Positions 6,120 through 7,600 of a DNA stretch of 7,600 bases are shown here, one piece after another. The stretch's first letter is position 1. The number at the start of each line of letters is the position of its first letter. Where the stretch lies: contig CAAEOW010000131.1 of the NCBI GenBank assembly GCA_900757705.1, positions 1-7,600 of the forward strand, written 5' to 3'. The DNA comes from an uncultured Collinsella sp. (GTDB lineage Bacteria; Actinomycetota; Coriobacteriia; Coriobacteriales; Coriobacteriaceae). Below the pieces are notes generated by a model. It did not search any database and was not told where the DNA came from. It was given only the letters and a program-made list of their open reading frames with translations. The translations under genes were made by a program, and so were the position numbers.

Positions 6120-7172
6120 ATGAATCCCAGGACTAAATCTCAGGACATTCGCGACTTGAGCCAAAACGATATTCGCGAGCTCGTGGCAGAACTCGGCCAG
6201 CCCGCTTTCCGCGCGAAGCAGCTCATCGAATGGGTCTTTGAGAAGAACGTTTGTTCGTTTGACGATATGACCAACCTTCCCAAGGCTTTCCGCGAGCAGC
6301 TTAAAGAGGCTTTTGCCTTTGACACGCCGACTGAACTCACCAAGCAGGTTTCCAAAGACGGCTCTCGCAAGTATCTGCTCGAGTACCACGACGGCATTTC
6401 CGTCGAGACTGTCGGTATGCCCCGTCGTAACAAGCTTTCCGTCTGCGTTTCCACCCAGGCAGGTTGTGGCATGGGCTGCGCCTTTTGCGCTACCGGTCTC
6501 AACGGCCTCAAGCGTTCTCTGACCGCTCAAGAGATCGTCGACCAGGTACTTCATGTATCCAACGACTTTGGCGAGCGTGCCACGAGTGTTGTCTTCATGG
6601 GCCAGGGCGAGCCGTTTGCCAACTACGACGAGGTTCTCAAGGCACTGCGTATCCTCAACGACCCCGATGGCATCGGTATCGGCGCTCGTCACCTCACTGT
6701 CTCCACCAGCGGCGTTATTCCCGGTATTCGCAAATTTGCCGATATCCCCGAGCAGTTCACTCTTGCCGTTTCCCTGCATTCCGCCATCCAGTCGACGCGC
6801 AATAAGCTCATGCCCGGTGTTAAGAAATACACGCTGCTTCGCCTTCACGAAGCGCTTCAGCTCTACACCGAGAAGACTGGCCGCCGCCCGACCTATGAGT
6901 ATGCCATGATCGAAGGCGTCAACGATACGAATCCCGAGATGCAGGCGCTCTGCGACTTCTGCGAGGGAACGCTGTGCCACGTTAACCTGATTCAGCTTAA
7001 CGACATCGAGGGCAGCCCGCTCAAGCCGTCGCCGATTCATAAGGTTGAGGATCTTCAGCGTCGTCTTGAGTCCCGTGGCATCGAGACCACGATTCGTAAC
7101 TCCCGTGGTAACGATATTGACGCCGCTTGCGGACAGCTGAAGCAGCGCTTCAAAGTTCAGAAGAACGCATAG
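6120..7172 (+). CDS. rlmN: Dual-specificity RNA methyltransferase RlmN (23S rRNA A2503, tRNA A37 C2-methyl)
   Basis: A 350-residue radical-SAM methylsynthase that adds a methyl group to C2 of A2503 in 23S rRNA and, in E. coli, of A37 in some tRNAs, tuning peptidyl-transferase function and decoding. An N-terminal helical RNA-binding part covers about 1-95. The 4Fe-4S site is C116-x3-C120-x2-C123 in GCGMGCAFCATG. The Glu of the VETVGMP segment (E96) matches the catalytic Glu before the barrel. SAM-contact motifs are GQGEP (161-165), TVSTSG (193-198) and SLHS (218-221). The methyl-carrying cysteine is C337 in NDIDAACGQL. Cfr, the C8-methylating resistance enzyme, shares the cysteines; the overall sequence reads as the housekeeping RlmN, as far as can be judged by eye. 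The start has GAAAGG 5 nt upstream. Codon choice is unusually restrained: no TTA, CTA or TCA codons and almost only CGT/CGC for Arg, suggesting good expression. It appears monocistronic and ends at a strong terminator. Confidence 0.96.
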   Translation: MNPRTKSQDIRDLSQNDIRELVAELGQPAFRAKQLIEWVFEKNVCSFDDMTNLPKAFREQLKEAFAFDTPTELTKQVSKDGSRKYLLEYHDGISVETVGMPRRNKLSVCVSTQAGCGMGCAFCATGLNGLKRSLTAQEIVDQVLHVSNDFGERATSVVFMGQGEPFANYDEVLKALRILNDPDGIGIGARHLTVSTSGVIPGIRKFADIPEQFTLAVSLHSAIQSTRNKLMPGVKKYTLLRLHEALQLYTEKTGRRPTYEYAMIEGVNDTNPEMQALCDFCEGTLCHVNLIQLNDIEGSPLKPSPIHKVEDLQRRLESRGIETTIRNSRGNDIDAACGQLKQRFKVQKNA

Positions 7173-7190
7173 GGGAGTCGCACCCCAATA

Positions 7191-7206
7191 CGTTTCATGT
7201 GAAACA
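7191..7206. other. Candidate parS site (ParB/Spo0J binding)
   Basis: The 16 bases CGTTTCATGTGAAACA match the conserved bacterial parS palindrome TGTTTCACGTGAAACA at 14 of 16 positions. The 14-bp core GTTTC-AT-GTGAAAC differs from the consensus core only by C to T at the centre. It lies in non-coding DNA, 19 nt after the rlmN stop and a few bases before the rlmN terminator stem. ParB proteins load on such sites to segregate the chromosome, usually near the replication origin. No parA or parB is in the window, so the call rests on the sequence match alone. Confidence 0.6.
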
Positions 7207-7209
7207 TCG

Positions 7210-7253
7210 AACGGCCCCGGTTGCAGGATATGCAACCGGGGCCGTTTCATTTA
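7210..7253 (+). terminator. Intrinsic terminator of rlmN
   Basis: A perfect 14-bp GC-rich stem pairs 7212-7225 with 7231-7244, extended by two A-U pairs (7210-7211 with 7245-7246). The loop is GGATA, and the stem is followed by the U-rich TTTCATTT. It ends 81 bases after the rlmN stop. Read leftward the tail is only modestly U-rich, so any back-up action on leftward transcripts would be weaker. Confidence 0.93.
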
Positions 7254-7299
7254 TCGACCTCAATTTTGGACCAACTGCTACCTTTCCCATTTTTTACGG

Positions 7300-7341
7300 A
7301 CAAAATAAAGGGCCCTTGTCTCATGAATCAGACAAGGGCCC
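7300..7341 (-). terminator. Intrinsic terminator of the leftward gene at 7372
   Basis: A perfect 12-bp stem pairs 7310-7321 (GGGCCCTTGTCT) with 7330-7341 around an 8-nt loop. Read leftward it is followed by TTTATTTTG (plus 7301-7309), a good U-tract. Read rightward the tail is CTCAAAATAT, which is poor. It therefore serves the leftward gene ending at 7372, with about 30 bp between stop and stem. Confidence 0.88.
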
Positions 7342-7363
7342 CTCAAAATATGCAGGGTAATTG

Positions 7364-7375
7364 TTAGGTACCTAA
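7364..7375. repeat. Perfect 12-bp palindrome overlapping a stop codon
   Basis: TTAGGTACCTAA reads the same on both strands and contains the stop codon of the leftward gene (CTA at 7372-7374 on the plus strand). It has no loop and could not make a good RNA hairpin. A protein-binding site or chance are both possible. Confidence 0.4.
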
Positions 7376-7600
7376 TAGCCTACATTTTCCCATTGGTTGC
7401 TAACCCAACCTTGATTAATCTTGGGATTCTTCGTTACCTGAGCAGTACGCATGGCAACATCTTCTGTCATAACATCCATTTTCTTCTTTGAAGTATCGAC
7501 GATATCTTGCGCGCTACGAAGCAAACGACCCCGAAGTTCATCGTCTGTCGCGATCTTATAGCCAGCAAAGGCACCAGCCGCGACAGTCGTCGCCAATGCA
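7372..7600 (-). CDS. C-terminal part of a small hypothetical, probably membrane-anchored protein
   Basis: The last 75 codons of a leftward gene whose start is beyond the right edge. The TTG at 7594-7596 could be taken for a start, but the frame stays open to the edge and there is no room to see a ribosome site, so I treat TTG as an internal Leu. The visible protein opens with a small-residue hydrophobic run, LATTVAAGAFAGYKI, which looks like the end of a transmembrane helix with a GxxxG-like packing face. A charged, probably helical tail of about 58 residues follows, ending NQWENVGY. Base and codon use is clearly AT-richer than in the other genes (AAT, ATT, GTA and GAA are common). A dedicated leftward terminator lies just downstream. 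I do not recognise the family; the layout recalls small single-pass proteins of the YtxH kind, but that is only a resemblance. Confidence 0.72.
   Translation of the reverse strand, partial: ALATTVAAGAFAGYKIATDDELRGRLLRSAQDIVDTSKKKMDVMTEDVAMRTAQVTKNPKINQGWVSNQWENVGY

Noticed and set aside
6120..7172. Possible Cfr-type antibiotic-resistance methyltransferase
   Set aside because: The shared radical-SAM and methyl-carrier cysteines do not separate Cfr from RlmN. The overall sequence, context and single-copy housekeeping look fit RlmN, and there are no mobile-element signs around it.
7172..7186. Small hairpin GGGG-N7-CCCC directly after the rlmN stop
   Set aside because: It has only 4 bp of stem and no U-tract. 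The real terminator is the 14-bp stem at 7212-7244.
6024..7250. A 408-codon open frame antisense to rlmN and reaching past both ends
   Set aside because: Its codon positions 1 and 3 mirror rlmN positions 3 and 1, so its stops could arise only from TTA, CTA or TCA codons in rlmN, which that gene avoids. The plus strand has every RlmN motif; the antisense product has none I recognise.
7594..7596. TTG as the start of the right-edge gene
   Set aside because: The frame continues upstream through the last full codon to the edge, and the TTG lies within what looks like a transmembrane run, so the gene most likely starts outside the window.

Overview
The window looks like a stretch of a GC-rich actinobacterial chromosome, most probably from the class Coriobacteriia (Collinsella or a close relative). 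This rests on the look of the proteins, the GC-rich codon use, and short gene spacing with overlaps. No taxonomic marker such as rRNA is present, so the assignment is an inference. Almost the whole window is housekeeping or DNA-maintenance sequence. I see no CRISPR array, insertion sequence, tRNA or rRNA.

Layout. (1) Positions 1-59 hold the first codons of a leftward gene that runs off the left edge. (2) A divergent promoter region at 60-257 separates it from a rightward two-gene unit at 258-2184. Both genes encode HTH + WYL-domain transcriptional regulators whose reading frames overlap by 14 bp. The arrangement resembles PafB/PafC, the DNA-damage regulator of actinobacteria. (3) This unit converges on a leftward two-gene unit at 2181-6034, and the two final stop codons overlap by 4 bp. 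In transcription order the leftward unit is ddl (D-alanine--D-alanine ligase), then a large DinG-family protein joining an N-terminal DEDDh exonuclease to an XPD-like helicase with a probable Fe-S cluster. The dinG start overlaps the ddl stop by 7 bp. (4) An 85-bp divergent promoter region at 6035-6119 leads rightward into rlmN (23S rRNA A2503 / tRNA A37 methyltransferase), which has a strong intrinsic terminator. (5) Between the rlmN stop and that terminator lies a 16-bp near-match to the ParB-binding site parS. (6) A second terminator, facing left, serves an AT-richer gene for a small probable membrane protein that runs off the right edge.

How the parts may fit together. The two WYL regulators and the exonuclease-helicase both point to handling of damaged or single-stranded DNA, but they are on opposite strands and no regulatory link is visible. 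ddl supplies the D-Ala-D-Ala dipeptide for peptidoglycan, so its coupling to a DNA helicase looks like a neutral or growth-linked arrangement. rlmN acts on the ribosome. The observations most worth checking are the candidate parS site, the PafBC-like pair, and an exonuclease-fused DinG that keeps its Fe-S cysteines. I find no convincing new biological system.
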